A stretch of DNA of 64,000 nucleotides from Psychrobacter coccoides (GTDB lineage: Bacteria > Pseudomonadota > Gammaproteobacteria > Pseudomonadales > Moraxellaceae): positions 1 to 64,000 of the forward strand of contig NZ_JAGBKM010000019.1 of the NCBI RefSeq assembly GCF_017498085.1. Direction: 5' to 3'. The translations under genes and the position numbers were made by a program. Shown here piece by piece: positions 7,929-17,134 of this stretch. Each line of letters opens with the position of its first letter. The first letter of the stretch is position 1. Under the pieces are notes generated by a model. It searched no databases. It was not told the origin of the DNA and was given only the letters and a program-made list of their open reading frames with translations.

Positions 7929-8858
7929 TCAGTCTTTAGGTAAGTCATTAAAGTGGTTGGCAAAGTATGTCTGTAAAAACTGCTTAAAGGCGACAGTAGC
8001 TGGAGATAAAGAGCGAGAGGAGCGCTGATAAATAAAAAATCGCCGTGTTTTTACTGGCTGTAATAAAGGGCGCATCAACAGACCGTTGGCACTTACCCAA
8101 TCAATCACTTCAGGCATATATGGCAGACACAAGGTAATACCAAAACCTTGACGGGTCATCTCAAGCGCAGTCGACATAAAATTTACTTTATAGCGTGCTT
8201 GTTGGATATGAGCTGCGACAGTTTCGTCAAGCTCAGTGGTGACTTGTTCAAGAAAAGGACCCTGCAAAGTAATCAAGGGGTTGTCTATCAAATCCTGCCA
8301 AATGAGCTCGCTTTTTTTTGCCAGTACATGATTATCTGGTATCACTACACAAAACGGCAGCTCATATAATAAGTCAGCATTGATATCATCCTCAGTGTCC
8401 ATAAAACCAAGCTCGGTGCCGACACCTAGGTCCACCTCGATGTCCTGAATGTGCTCGAGGACGTTCTCTGCGGAGCAATCAAGCAATGACACACTGATAT
8501 CGGGATAGTCTTTGGCAAACTGAGCAATAACCGCAGGCATGGAAGAGGCGGCAAACTGCGATACCGCCAGTCGCACCTGGCCTTGCGCTAGGCTGGTTAG
8601 ACTGCTGGCTTCATTTTCAAATAAATGCATCTCATTGAGGACTCTGCGAGCTTGTGGCAGTAAGTGTCGCCCAACCGCAGATAAAGTCAGCTGGCGAGTG
8701 GTGCGATCAAATAACACAATGTCTAGACTAGACTCTAGCTCTTTGATCAGTCCGCTAACGGCTGATTGCGTCAAATACATCTGCTCACTGGCACGGGTAA
8801 AACTGCCATTGTCAGCAACTTTGATAAAAGCGGTCAATTGTCGAATACTGATATTCAT
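7929..8858 (-). CDS. LysR-family transcriptional regulator, next to hpd
   Basis: It is a 309-aa LysR-type regulator. The winged HTH is at residues 1-60 (RQLTAFIKVADNGSFTRASE, then LTQSAVSGLIKELE). The co-inducer domain of two alpha/beta lobes follows from about 90. It is divergent from hpd across a 156-bp AT-rich gap, the usual geometry for a LysR protein controlling its neighbour. Regulation of hpd-phhAB by an aromatic amino acid or its oxoacid is therefore likely, but is inferred from position only. Its closest relatives (CynR/CysB/GltC types) cannot be told by eye. Confidence 0.88.
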   Translation of the reverse strand: MNISIRQLTAFIKVADNGSFTRASEQMYLTQSAVSGLIKELESSLDIVLFDRTTRQLTLSAVGRHLLPQARRVLNEMHLFENEASSLTSLAQGQVRLAVSQFAASSMPAVIAQFAKDYPDISVSLLDCSAENVLEHIQDIEVDLGVGTELGFMDTEDDINADLLYELPFCVVIPDNHVLAKKSELIWQDLIDNPLITLQGPFLEQVTTELDETVAAHIQQARYKVNFMSTALEMTRQGFGITLCLPYMPEVIDWVSANGLLMRPLLQPVKTRRFFIYQRSSRSLSPATVAFKQFLQTYFANHFNDLPKD

Positions 8859-9014
8859 AAGAAAACCTGATAAATAAATAAAAAAATACGATTGGTCTTA
8901 TAAATAAAGCTAATCTAATATAAATACACCGTCAACAAGATTTGTTGCAATAACTGCAATAAACCACGTATTACACCGATTTTATACCACCAATTGAAAT
9001 TAAGGATGATGACA

Positions 9015-10115
9015 ATGGCAGATTTATTTGACAACCCAATGGGATTACAAGGGTTTGATTTTGTTGAATTCGCCTCGCCCAACCCTGAAGCCGTGGAAGC
9101 ACTATTTGAGCAGCTGGGTTTTAGTCATGTTGCCAATCACAGATCCAAAGATGTGTCTTTATACCGTCAAGGCGACATCAATCTGATTCTCAACCGTGAG
9201 CCCAAAAGCCCAGCCAGCTACTTTGTAGAAGAGCATGGTGCAGGCGCTTGTAGTATGGGCTTTCGTGTCAAAGACTCTACAAAAGCTTATGAGCTTGCAG
9301 TCGAAAACGGTGCCCAGCCAGTAGAGGTGCCGACAGGGTTTATGGAGCTGAGACTGCCTGCCATTAAAGGGATTGGCGGCTCACTGATTTATTTGGTTGA
9401 CCGTTTTAAAGACGGTGAATCTATCTATGATGTCGACTTTGAGTTCTTTCCAGAGGTGGACAGACGTCCTGTCGGCCATGGTTTCAAGGTCATCGACCAC
9501 CTTACTCATAACGTCTACCGTGGCCGTATGGCTTACTGGGCAGACTTCTATGAGCGCATCTTTAACTTCCGTGAAATCCGCTATTTCGATATCAAAGGTG
9601 AGTACACTGGGCTTACCAGTAAGGCCATGACAGCTCCTGATGGAAAAATCCGTATTCCTCTAAACGAAGAATCGAAGCAGGGCGGCGGCCAAATCGAAGA
9701 GTATTTAATGCAATTTAACGGTGAAGGCATTCAGCATATCGCCTTGGCCAGTGATGATCTGCTCGCCAGTATTGATAAGCTCAAAGCAGCCGGTATCCCG
9801 CTAATGACAGCGCCACCTGCCGCCTACTATGAGATGTTGAGCGAGCGTTTACCAAACCATGGCGAAAATGTCGATGAGCTGCAAGCTCGTGGCATCTTGT
9901 TAGATGGTACGACAGAGGGCGGAACCCCGCGTCTGCTGCTACAGATTTTCTCAGAGACCATCTTAGGCAGCCCTGTATTCTTCGAGTTTATCCAGCGTAA
10001 AGGTGATTATGCTGAGGGCTTCGGCGAGGGTAACTTTAAGGCGTTATTTGAGTCGATAGAGCGTGATCAGATGCGCCGCGGTGCTATAGATCAGCCAGAG
10101 ACTGAAGCTGAGTAA
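9015..10115 (+). CDS. hpd: 4-hydroxyphenylpyruvate dioxygenase
   Basis: This non-heme iron enzyme converts 4-hydroxyphenylpyruvate plus O2 to homogentisate and CO2, the central step of tyrosine breakdown. The protein is 366 aa from the ATG at 9015 ([16 protein letters not shown]), which TAAGGA precedes by eight bases. Upstream TTG/ATG codons in frame lie too near that site. Two vicinal-oxygen-chelate halves are visible. The iron ligands are His in [12 protein letters not shown], His in GIQHIALAS, and Glu in [12 protein letters not shown]. The usual [13 protein letters not shown] closes the protein. phhA follows 130 bases downstream. No homogentisate dioxygenase is in the window. Confidence 0.96.
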   Translation: MADLFDNPMGLQGFDFVEFASPNPEAVEALFEQLGFSHVANHRSKDVSLYRQGDINLILNREPKSPASYFVEEHGAGACSMGFRVKDSTKAYELAVENGAQPVEVPTGFMELRLPAIKGIGGSLIYLVDRFKDGESIYDVDFEFFPEVDRRPVGHGFKVIDHLTHNVYRGRMAYWADFYERIFNFREIRYFDIKGEYTGLTSKAMTAPDGKIRIPLNEESKQGGGQIEEYLMQFNGEGIQHIALASDDLLASIDKLKAAGIPLMTAPPAAYYEMLSERLPNHGENVDELQARGILLDGTTEGGTPRLLLQIFSETILGSPVFFEFIQRKGDYAEGFGEGNFKALFESIERDQMRRGAIDQPETEAE

Positions 10116-10247
10116 TATACTGGCTTTATGAATCAAGGGGCGGGGCAAAAGGAGTTTGTCTTGCCTGTACTCTAATATCACAGGTGTCAAGACAATGATG
10201 CCTTTACTGAGAGTCGTTTAGGACCACAATCTACAAGGAATACCGGC

Positions 10248-11063
10248 ATGGAACGCCAAGATAAGCAACCCTACGTGTCGCATCAACCTGATGCCAATGG
10301 TCATATTCACTATAGTGATGATGAAAATGCTATGTGGCAAGCCTTGCTCGAGCGTCAAGCCAAGCAAATACCAAACCGTGCTTGCTCGGAGTATCTAGAA
10401 GGTTTAACCAAACTCGACCTACCGACCACACGTATCCCACAACTTCACGATATTGATGACGTACTACAAGCCACCACAGGCTGGCAGACCGCTGCCGTGC
10501 CTGCGCTTATCAGTTTTGGGAAGTTTTTTAAGTTACTCTCTGAAAAGCGTTTTCCCGTCGCCACCTTTATACGTCGTCCCGATGATATGGATTATATCGA
10601 AGAGCCTGATATCTTTCATGAGATAGTCGGGCATTGTCCGCTGCTGACCCATCCTGCGTTTGCTGCTTTTAATGAGACATATGGTAGGCTTGGGCTACAT
10701 GCAAGTAAAGAAGAGAGATGGTTTTTGGCACGACTGTATTGGTTCACTATTGAGTTTGGATTGGTGGGCCATCATCGTCAAGACCGCAGGATCTACGGTG
10801 GTGGCATTTTAAGCTCACCTTCTGAAACGCTCTATGCGCTCAATAATGACGCTCAAAACCAACCCCAGCCTGAACACCGAGCATTTGATTTGCTCGATGT
10901 GCTGCGCACGCCTTATCGAATCGATCATATCCAACCGATTTATTATGTGATTGATGATTTAGATACTCTCTTTGACATCGTAGATAGCGACATCATGGCA
11001 GTGGTTAAGCAGGCCATGTCACTTGGACTGTTTGAGCCAACGTACTCCGTCGCCACCAATTGA
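10248..11063 (+). CDS. phhA: Phenylalanine 4-monooxygenase
   Basis: It hydroxylates phenylalanine to tyrosine using tetrahydrobiopterin, O2 and iron. At 271 aa it has the normal length for the short bacterial catalytic-domain form. The iron site reads PDIFHEIVGHCPLL (His-x4-His) with the third ligand Glu in WFTIEFGLV. The substrate/pterin stretch RRPDDMDYIEEPD lies just before. It sits between hpd and phhB, so the three genes form one Phe to Tyr degradation unit. A CAAGGA site precedes the ATG. Confidence 0.95.
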   Translation: MERQDKQPYVSHQPDANGHIHYSDDENAMWQALLERQAKQIPNRACSEYLEGLTKLDLPTTRIPQLHDIDDVLQATTGWQTAAVPALISFGKFFKLLSEKRFPVATFIRRPDDMDYIEEPDIFHEIVGHCPLLTHPAFAAFNETYGRLGLHASKEERWFLARLYWFTIEFGLVGHHRQDRRIYGGGILSSPSETLYALNNDAQNQPQPEHRAFDLLDVLRTPYRIDHIQPIYYVIDDLDTLFDIVDSDIMAVVKQAMSLGLFEPTYSVATN

Positions 11064-11076
11064 TATTATTCGACAT

Positions 11077-11128
11077 TTAGGGCATGTCACCAATTAGCCC
11101 ATATACATATTTGACGGTCTTAAAATAA
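11077..11128 (-). repeat. Partial copy of the 65-bp TTAGGGC(G/A)TGTC repeat
   Basis: The plus strand begins TTAGGGCATGTCAC and continues through CATATACATATTTGACGG and TCTTAAAAT. It aligns base for base with most of the minus strand of the complete copy at 35626-35690. The far terminus (GAGGACACGCCC) is missing and is replaced by the phhB leader, whose AAAGGA ribosome site begins right where homology stops. Confidence 0.7.
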
Positions 11129-11140
11129 AAGGAACTTATT

Positions 11141-11482
11141 ATGACAACATTATCACAATCTAGCTGTGAAGCTTGCCGTGTCGGCGCACCAACAGTCAGT
11201 GAAACTGAGGCACGCGAGCTACTAAAGCAAATTCCAGAGTGGTCGCTGATTGAAGTTGATGGCATCAGACAGCTACAGCGCCAGTATAAGTTTAAAAACT
11301 TTGTCACCGCAATGGCATTTGCCAACCAGCTGGCAGACATCTCTGAAGCGGAGGGGCATCATCCAGGCATTTTGGTCGAGTGGGGTAAGGCCACTGTTAC
11401 TTGGTGGTCACACAGTATTAAAGGCTTGCATCATAACGACTTTGTGATGGCTGCAAAGACTGATGATCTGCTAGGTAAGTAA
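11141..11482 (+). CDS. phhB: 4a-hydroxytetrahydrobiopterin dehydratase
   Basis: It regenerates the pterin cofactor after phenylalanine hydroxylation by dehydrating 4a-hydroxytetrahydrobiopterin. The 113-aa protein shows the PCD family core: [18 protein letters not shown] with the tandem His, then [15 protein letters not shown] with the third His. Its leader carries a repeat fragment (11077-11128), and an AAAGGAA site lies before the ATG. It is the partner of phhA immediately upstream. Confidence 0.95.
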   Translation: MTTLSQSSCEACRVGAPTVSETEARELLKQIPEWSLIEVDGIRQLQRQYKFKNFVTAMAFANQLADISEAEGHHPGILVEWGKATVTWWSHSIKGLHHNDFVMAAKTDDLLGK

Positions 11483-11568
11483 TCAGAGTGGCAAAAATCA
11501 GAGCAACTCATTAAACTTGCCCCACTCACGGTTAACGCCAGCTGTACTTTCTAATATAAGGACGTGTG

Positions 11569-12978
11569 ATGCCACCAAAAATACTGACTCAATCTTCCCC
11601 TCAACTGGCTTTTATGATTTCTGCCATTGTTATCGCCATCATGGGTGTCACCATGATCGGCTTTGGCTGGGTGCCTCATCTTTCATTGATACTTGCTATC
11701 TGTGTGCTACTGGCCATCGGTCTCATCAAAGGTTTAAACTTCAATGACATGCAGGAGCAAATGGCGTCAGGCGTCATGCGTGGCATTGGGGCAATATATT
11801 TGTTCTTCTTTATCGGCTTGATGGTGGCCGCCTTGATGATGTCTGGTGCTATACCGACGCTGATGTACTTTGGTTTTCAGCTGATCTCGCCAGAGTACTA
11901 TTATATCTCTGCCTTTATATTGACCTCTATTATAGGTGTGGCATTGGGTAGTAGCTTGACGACAGCAGCGACGCTCGGTGTGGCTTTTATTGGTATGAGT
12001 CATGCCTTTGATGCCAATGTCGCTATTGCTGCGGGCGCTATAGTATCGGGGGCATTTTTTGGTGATAAGATGTCGCCACTGTCAGATACTTGTACCATCG
12101 CTTCATCTGTCGTGGGCATTGATCTGTTCGAGCATATTCGCAATATGATGTATACCACAGTACCGGCTTGGATACTGACGGTTATACTTTTTTGGTTTTT
12201 TTCTGGTACAACGGTTAGCTCTGATTTAAGTCAAGTGACGGTCTTGCAAGGTCAGCTGATTGACAGTGGACTAGTGCAGAGCTATGCGGTATTGCCCTTT
12301 ATCGTGCTCGTAGGCTTAGCCGTGTTCCGCATCAATGCTATCTATACTATCATCTGTACCATTATTGTGGCATTGATCGTCACCTATTTTCATAGCTCGC
12401 CCAGTATTGGACAATTAGGGGGTTATCTGTTTGCAGGCTATACACCTGCTGAGACTTTGGATCTGGGTGAAGTGGGCGGCATGATATCGCGTGGCGGCGT
12501 ACAAAGCATGTTCTTTACTCAAATGATTGTGGTATTGGCGCTGAGTCTTGGCGGGCTGTTGACTGCTTTAGGCATCTTGCCAGCACTATTGTCAGGCATC
12601 AAAGACACGTTGACCACTTCAGGGCGTGCCATCTTTGCTGCTGCTATGTCGGCGCTGAGTATCAACGTGCTTATTGGTGAGCAATACTTGAGTATTCTAC
12701 TGTCAGGCACCGCATTTCGTCCAACCTTTGAGCGTTTGAACTTACACCCCAAAAACCTATCACGAACGATTGAAGATGCAGGAACGGTCATCAACCCCCT
12801 TGTCCCTTGGAGTGTATGTGGTGTATTTATTAGCCAAGCGTTAGGAGTGCCCGTACTGGATTATCTGCCGTATGCCTTCTTTTGTTATCTGTCGTTGTTT
12901 TTGACATTGATATTTGGCTTTACAGGATTGACGATCAGTCGCACAGATGGGGCCAAGCCGTCAGCTGGCGAGTCTTAA
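11569..12978 (+). CDS. NhaC-family Na+/H+ antiporter-type carrier
   Basis: A polytopic inner-membrane carrier of about 469 aa with 11-12 hydrophobic segments. It has the NhaC hallmarks SGAFFGDKMSPLSDT near residue 160 and SRTIEDAGTVINPLVPWS near 400. The start is the ATG at 11569 with AAGGA seven bases upstream; a GTG three bases earlier is less likely. NhaC proteins were named for sodium/proton exchange. Several, however, were assigned to amino acid uptake by regulon studies (lysine LysW, methionine MetT). Lying 86 bases after phhB, this one may bring in phenylalanine or tyrosine. That substrate is inference. Confidence 0.85.
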   Translation: MPPKILTQSSPQLAFMISAIVIAIMGVTMIGFGWVPHLSLILAICVLLAIGLIKGLNFNDMQEQMASGVMRGIGAIYLFFFIGLMVAALMMSGAIPTLMYFGFQLISPEYYYISAFILTSIIGVALGSSLTTAATLGVAFIGMSHAFDANVAIAAGAIVSGAFFGDKMSPLSDTCTIASSVVGIDLFEHIRNMMYTTVPAWILTVILFWFFSGTTVSSDLSQVTVLQGQLIDSGLVQSYAVLPFIVLVGLAVFRINAIYTIICTIIVALIVTYFHSSPSIGQLGGYLFAGYTPAETLDLGEVGGMISRGGVQSMFFTQMIVVLALSLGGLLTALGILPALLSGIKDTLTTSGRAIFAAAMSALSINVLIGEQYLSILLSGTAFRPTFERLNLHPKNLSRTIEDAGTVINPLVPWSVCGVFISQALGVPVLDYLPYAFFCYLSLFLTLIFGFTGLTISRTDGAKPSAGES

Positions 12979-13045
12979 AACGACTTGAGCATCAACCAAA
13001 GTAATCTTTGTCGGTATAACGGCTAAAGGCTTAACCCATCCTATC

Positions 13046-13076
13046 AGAGCCGCTCTATTTTGCTAGAGGCGGCTCT
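13046..13076. terminator. Strong hairpin after the first NhaC gene
   Basis: AGAGCCGC-TCTA pairs with TAGA-GGCGGCTCT around a short loop, giving a stem of about 12 bp with one bulge. No T-run follows. It is likely the 3' end structure of the hpd-phh-nhaC transcript. Confidence 0.55.
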
Positions 13077-13117
13077 ATGCTACTTATCGACTATAATAGT
13101 AACGGCAATGGTTTGGT

Positions 13118-13134
13118 TTATACCAGTAGCACGT
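13118..13134 (+). repeat. Dispersed 16-bp motif, copy 1
   Basis: TATACCAGTAGCACGT, preceded by T. The same motif recurs at 44039-44055 (identical) and, inverted with one change, at 14428-14443. All copies lie in intergenic DNA. Confidence 0.5.
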
Positions 13135-13258
13135 TGTCAAAGCGGTGCTCTTTTTATTCAGGATTCACTACATAGCAGTATCTCAGATACTACTGCACGC
13201 ATTTTAAAAGAATTTTAGATGTGCATATCTTGGGGCCGCAGCATAATCACTAAAGCAG

Positions 13259-14107
13259 CTAGCCAACTTGATAATGCTGGACGATCGTCATAATCTGTCG
13301 AATAGTCTGTTGCTGAGTCCTCAACGGCAGCTGTTCGGTAGTACCAATCACAGTAAGGGCATATTCTAATTGTCTATCATCAGCGGCTGAGATGGTTGCC
13401 GGTGCAGTCGTCGCTTGGGGCGGTAGGATGGGGATACTAACAGCGTTGATGCCCATCAGCATATCACCGGTCACTGTCGCATAACCTTGTCTGCGGACAG
13501 CGGTTTGTAGCTCAGTAAACGCTTGCCATTTAGCTGTGAGCTCTGCATCAGTGAATCCAGTAGCAGGCTTTTTGGTCGTCTCTTTGAGACAGCTTTGCCA
13601 TTCTGCCAACATCAAAGGTTTAATCGTAGCATCGGGATGATAGCTGGCGAATAGTTTGCCTGTCGCCGAAGACGACAGTGGCATACGTGAACCTATACGA
13701 GTAATGATACTGATCGGACTGTCTGGCTCAAACGACTGGATAATGATAGGGCCTTCATTAAACCACTTAGAGATTTGTACCCCACACTTTAAGGTATCTT
13801 TGATTTCAGTCGCAGCAGTGCTCAGCCGTTGCAATAGATTGTTTTGATCAAGGCCTGTATATCCTAGCGTCTTGACTCTCGCCCCTAGACCATAACGCCC
13901 ATCATCGAGCTTGCGTGCATAGTTCTTTCGGATAAGGCTGACCAAGTAGCGATGCGCTTTTGCAGGATGCATCTTAAGAGCATGCGCAATATCCTTTAAC
14001 ATCATCGGCTCGTTATGCTCTACGAGCACATCGAGTACCGCTAACCCAATCTCAAGGGACTGGATGCCACCTTGGCTCTTGCTTATGACTTTTTCGGTTG
14101 ATGACAT
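13259..14107 (-). CDS. IclR-family transcriptional regulator
   Basis: This is an IclR-type regulator of 282 aa. The N-terminal winged HTH covers about 18-75 (GLAVLDVLVEHNEPMML, DIAHALKMHPAKAHRYLVSL). The ligand-binding domain has PLSSSATGKLFASY, a usual IclR block. The start is the ATG at 14107; a GTG directly upstream is possible. It lies downstream of, and convergent to, the NhaC gene, and is divergent from a LysR gene across 569 bp. Its target is unknown. The lysine-type operon or the NhaC carrier are the nearest candidates. Confidence 0.85.
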   Translation of the reverse strand: MSSTEKVISKSQGGIQSLEIGLAVLDVLVEHNEPMMLKDIAHALKMHPAKAHRYLVSLIRKNYARKLDDGRYGLGARVKTLGYTGLDQNNLLQRLSTAATEIKDTLKCGVQISKWFNEGPIIIQSFEPDSPISIITRIGSRMPLSSSATGKLFASYHPDATIKPLMLAEWQSCLKETTKKPATGFTDAELTAKWQAFTELQTAVRRQGYATVTGDMLMGINAVSIPILPPQATTAPATISAADDRQLEYALTVIGTTEQLPLRTQQQTIRQIMTIVQHYQVG

Positions 14108-14676
14108 CACATACTCAATTCAATAATGCTTCGTGAAGCGTGTTAATCATATTACTTATTATGTAATTATATAGGTAATGATTAATTTTTAATATAGGTA
14201 AAAGAACAAACGCTCAGCGCTCATTGTTATAGCCGATCCACTATAAAGTAGATACAGTGCCACTGAAACATTGACTTAAATACAAGTTGCGCTGCCTTTG
14301 TTGATGCCTGATAAACGAGCACTATATGTCATCAAGACCTTGCTTTTTTGATGCCCTAAAAACCATACCCAATTGGCGCAATATCAGTACATATAGTCAG
14401 CTGAATGTAAAACTGTTAAGGGTTTGAACGTACTACTGGTATACATTTTACTTGTGTGCTGTGTATCTTCGATGCTGCGCAACCTATATTTTGAACAGAA
14501 AGCATCCCAATAGCGCTATGACATTGTTAGAGTGTATCGACTATACTGTCCAACGCTGCAATATGCGATATAATCTTAAGATTGAAGTAAAGATACCGTT
14601 TGTTGCTGTTGTTGGTTTGCACACAGCGGATGGTTGTGTCTTATTGCGCTTGTACGATATGGGATAAAAGATATAA
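14108..14676. other. 569-bp intergenic region between IclR and LysR genes
   Basis: No convincing gene. Short frames at 14452-14667 (plus) and 14541-14816 (minus) lack ribosome sites and family features. The stretch is AT-rich near the IclR start and holds an inverted copy of the 16-bp dispersed motif at 14428-14443. It must carry the promoters of both divergent regulators. Confidence 0.45.
14428..14443 (-). repeat. Dispersed 16-bp motif, inverted copy
   Basis: The minus strand reads TATACCAGTAGTACGT, one base different from the copies at 13118-13134 and 44039-44055. Confidence 0.45.
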
Positions 14677-15633
14677 ATGATGAAGACTGAAGTCAATAAG
14701 CCGCTTTCTTTTAGAAGGTATCCTTCGACCACTGCATTGCAATGCTTTGAAACGGCTGCTCGGCACTTAAGTTTTACGAATGCTGCGCAAGAGATGCATA
14801 TGACGCAAAGCGCCATCAGTAAGCAGGTCGCTCAACTCGAAGAGATGCTGAATCTGTCACTTTTTTATCGCACACCGCATCGAATCTCTTTAACCCCAGC
14901 GGGGAAGACCTACTATCTTGAGGTCTTAGAGATTCTCAAACATATCGAAGCGGCGACGACCAGCTTGATGTCAAATAGTGATAACTCAGAGGTACTCAAG
15001 ATTGTCTCTCATCCCACATTTTGTTCACGTTGGCTGATGCCCGCTTTAAAGGGGTTTAGCCAAGCACAGCCTTTGATTAATTTAGATATCAAAGAGTTGG
15101 CTGGGCCGTTTTTTTCTGAAGATCAAAATGTCGATGTGGCTTTTTTATATGGGGATGGCATCTGGGGCGGGATGGAGTCAATCAAGCTGTTTGACGAATA
15201 TAGTGTCGCTGTCTGTCATCCTGACTATTTAAAAGACAAAGCACCCTGTACCAGTAATATAGACAACTGCACTTTATTACAGCTCAGCTCTCGCCCAAGC
15301 GCTTGGTATGAGTACTTTAGACAGCAGGATATCAGTATCGATGGCACTTTTGTAGGCCCACGTTTTGATACCTTCCACACCACTATTTCTGCCGCTTTAC
15401 TCGGGTATGGTATTGCATTGGTGCCGCTACGATTAGTGGCTCCAGAGCTGCGATCAGGTGCTCTAGTGACAGCTTGGCGCTATGCTGTCAAAGGCAGAGG
15501 CGCTTATTACATATCTTATCCTTTATCATTGGGGCGATCGCACAAGATAAAGGTGCTTTTAGAGTGGGTTTCAGCCTATCTGGACACCTCAAACGATCAT
15601 GAGCAAGGCTTGGATTTTTACCAGCAGTCATAG
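14677..15633 (+). CDS. LysR-family regulator (GcvA-like) before the lysine/pipecolate genes
   Basis: A LysR-type regulator of 318 aa with a GcvA-style N-terminus. The HTH is at about 18-75 (STTALQCFETAARHLSFTNA, then MTQSAISKQVAQLEE), followed by the co-inducer domain. It is codirectional with, and 205 bp upstream of, the aminotransferase-hglS-amaB-amaA group, separated by a terminator. Pseudomonas putida has a LysR gene between amaB and hglS, so a role in controlling lysine/pipecolate catabolism is plausible, by context only. Confidence 0.85.
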   Translation: MMKTEVNKPLSFRRYPSTTALQCFETAARHLSFTNAAQEMHMTQSAISKQVAQLEEMLNLSLFYRTPHRISLTPAGKTYYLEVLEILKHIEAATTSLMSNSDNSEVLKIVSHPTFCSRWLMPALKGFSQAQPLINLDIKELAGPFFSEDQNVDVAFLYGDGIWGGMESIKLFDEYSVAVCHPDYLKDKAPCTSNIDNCTLLQLSSRPSAWYEYFRQQDISIDGTFVGPRFDTFHTTISAALLGYGIALVPLRLVAPELRSGALVTAWRYAVKGRGAYYISYPLSLGRSHKIKVLLEWVSAYLDTSNDHEQGLDFYQQS

Positions 15634-15712
15634 AGTGATTTTAGCTACTGATTGTCGATATACTCAGCATGCTCAATACACTCTAATCATCCATACTTTT
15701 AAACAGACAAAA

Positions 15713-15737
15713 ATGCCGACTATATGTCGGTTTTTTG
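15713..15737 (+). terminator. Terminator of the LysR gene
   Basis: GCCGAC, a TATAT loop and GTCGG form a short GC stem directly followed by T6. It separates the regulator from the catabolic operon. Confidence 0.75.
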
Positions 15738-15838
15738 ATGATGACAAAAAGGAATGGCATCACAACTTATATTCGTTTGCCGATGACAGTAGGGTTTGCT
15801 GAAATGATGGTCTAACTCAGGGAAGATGAGAGACAGTC

Positions 15839-17119
15839 ATGGATCAGCTATACAATGTCACGGATGCTTTTACGATGGTGCATCCAGTGACACTTACCAA
15901 GGGGGATAATGCTAAAGTCTGGGACGATCAAGCGCGCTGCTACATCGATTTTGTGGGCGGGATTGGCGTATTAAACTTTGGGCATTGTCATCCTGATATC
16001 GTCAGCGCCATCACCAGTCAAGCGCAGTCACTCATTCATTATGCCTATAATGCGGCCGCTCATCAGCCGTATCAAACCTTTATGCCAAGATTGTGTGCGT
16101 TCGTTCCTATCGAAGATGAATGCTCAGGCATGCTCACCAACTGCGGCGCAGAAGCCACCGAAAACGCCATAAAAATTGCTCGTATGAAGACAGGCCGTAC
16201 CGGTGTGATTGCTTTTGATGGCGGCTTTCATGGGCGTACGCTTGCGGCGGTGAATCTCAACGGCAAGGTCGCACCTTATAAGCGTGGACTAGGCCCTTTA
16301 GCTGGCGGTGTTTATCATATTCCTTTTCCTAGTCCTGATAGCGAGGTCAGTGACCAACAGGCTATCGACGCATTAGAGCGTTTGTTTGCGGTCGAGACAG
16401 ATGTGCAAAATATCGGTGCCGTTATTGTGGAGCCAGTACAAGGAGAGGGCGGTTTTCAACTGATGTCAGCTTCATTTGCGCAGTACTTGCGAGGCTTTTG
16501 TGATGCGCATGGCATCTTGCTAATCATGGATGAGATTCAGTCTGGCTATGGCCGTACCGGGGTGCCTTTTGCCTTTACCCATTTAGGGATTGAGCCTGAT
16601 CTGCTCTTATTAGGCAAAAGTATCGCTGGCGGTTTGCCATTGGCGGCTGTGATCGGTAAAGCCAGTGTGATGAATGGCCTGCCCAAAGGAAGTTTGGGAG
16701 GTACCTATTCTGGCAACCCTGTCGCTTGTGCAGCGGCCAATGCGATTTTGGACATCATGCATGAAGATGAGGTATGGCAATCTGCCCAGTATTATGCAGA
16801 GACGATCGAAAGTACATTCACTGAGTGGCAACAAACAGGCGTCTCACCTTGGCTACACGACCTCACTGGTATAGGCGCTATGCGTGGCATAGTGCTGCGT
16901 CATCCTGTATTTGGAACGCATCCAAGTGTCATGGCTTTTGTATTAACACAAGCACGAGAGCAGGGGCTGCTTCTTATGCCAAGTGGCAAACACCGTCATA
17001 TTATTCGTTTATTACCCCCACTGACGATAGAGCCTGACACCCTAAAGGCCGGACTTGATATTTTAAAAGAAGTGCTCAGCGCCATTCCAGATGAAGCACC
17101 CCAACCACAGTTGACTTAA
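15839..17119 (+). CDS. Class III aminotransferase, probable L-2-aminoadipate transaminase
   Basis: A PLP-dependent class III (GabT-like) aminotransferase of 426 aa. DEIQSGYGRTG at 231-241 holds the cofactor Asp231. Lys260 in LLLGKSIAGGLP is the Schiff-base residue. NCGAEATENAIKIAR near 101-115 binds the phosphate. By family name it would be 4-aminobutyrate transaminase. However, only 15 bp separate it from hglS, with amaB and amaA beyond, so the likely reaction is 2-aminoadipate to 2-oxoadipate, as assigned to a GabT-annotated enzyme in P. putida. It is the first gene of the operon. GGAAGATGAGAG precedes the ATG. Confidence 0.85.
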   Translation: MDQLYNVTDAFTMVHPVTLTKGDNAKVWDDQARCYIDFVGGIGVLNFGHCHPDIVSAITSQAQSLIHYAYNAAAHQPYQTFMPRLCAFVPIEDECSGMLTNCGAEATENAIKIARMKTGRTGVIAFDGGFHGRTLAAVNLNGKVAPYKRGLGPLAGGVYHIPFPSPDSEVSDQQAIDALERLFAVETDVQNIGAVIVEPVQGEGGFQLMSASFAQYLRGFCDAHGILLIMDEIQSGYGRTGVPFAFTHLGIEPDLLLLGKSIAGGLPLAAVIGKASVMNGLPKGSLGGTYSGNPVACAAANAILDIMHEDEVWQSAQYYAETIESTFTEWQQTGVSPWLHDLTGIGAMRGIVLRHPVFGTHPSVMAFVLTQAREQGLLLMPSGKHRHIIRLLPPLTIEPDTLKAGLDILKEVLSAIPDEAPQPQLT

Positions 17120-17134
17120 AAAGGATATTTATCT

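Noticed and set aside
14452-14816. Short ORFs on both strands in the IclR-LysR gap
   Set aside because: No ribosome sites and no family features. The minus-strand one overlaps the start of the LysR gene.
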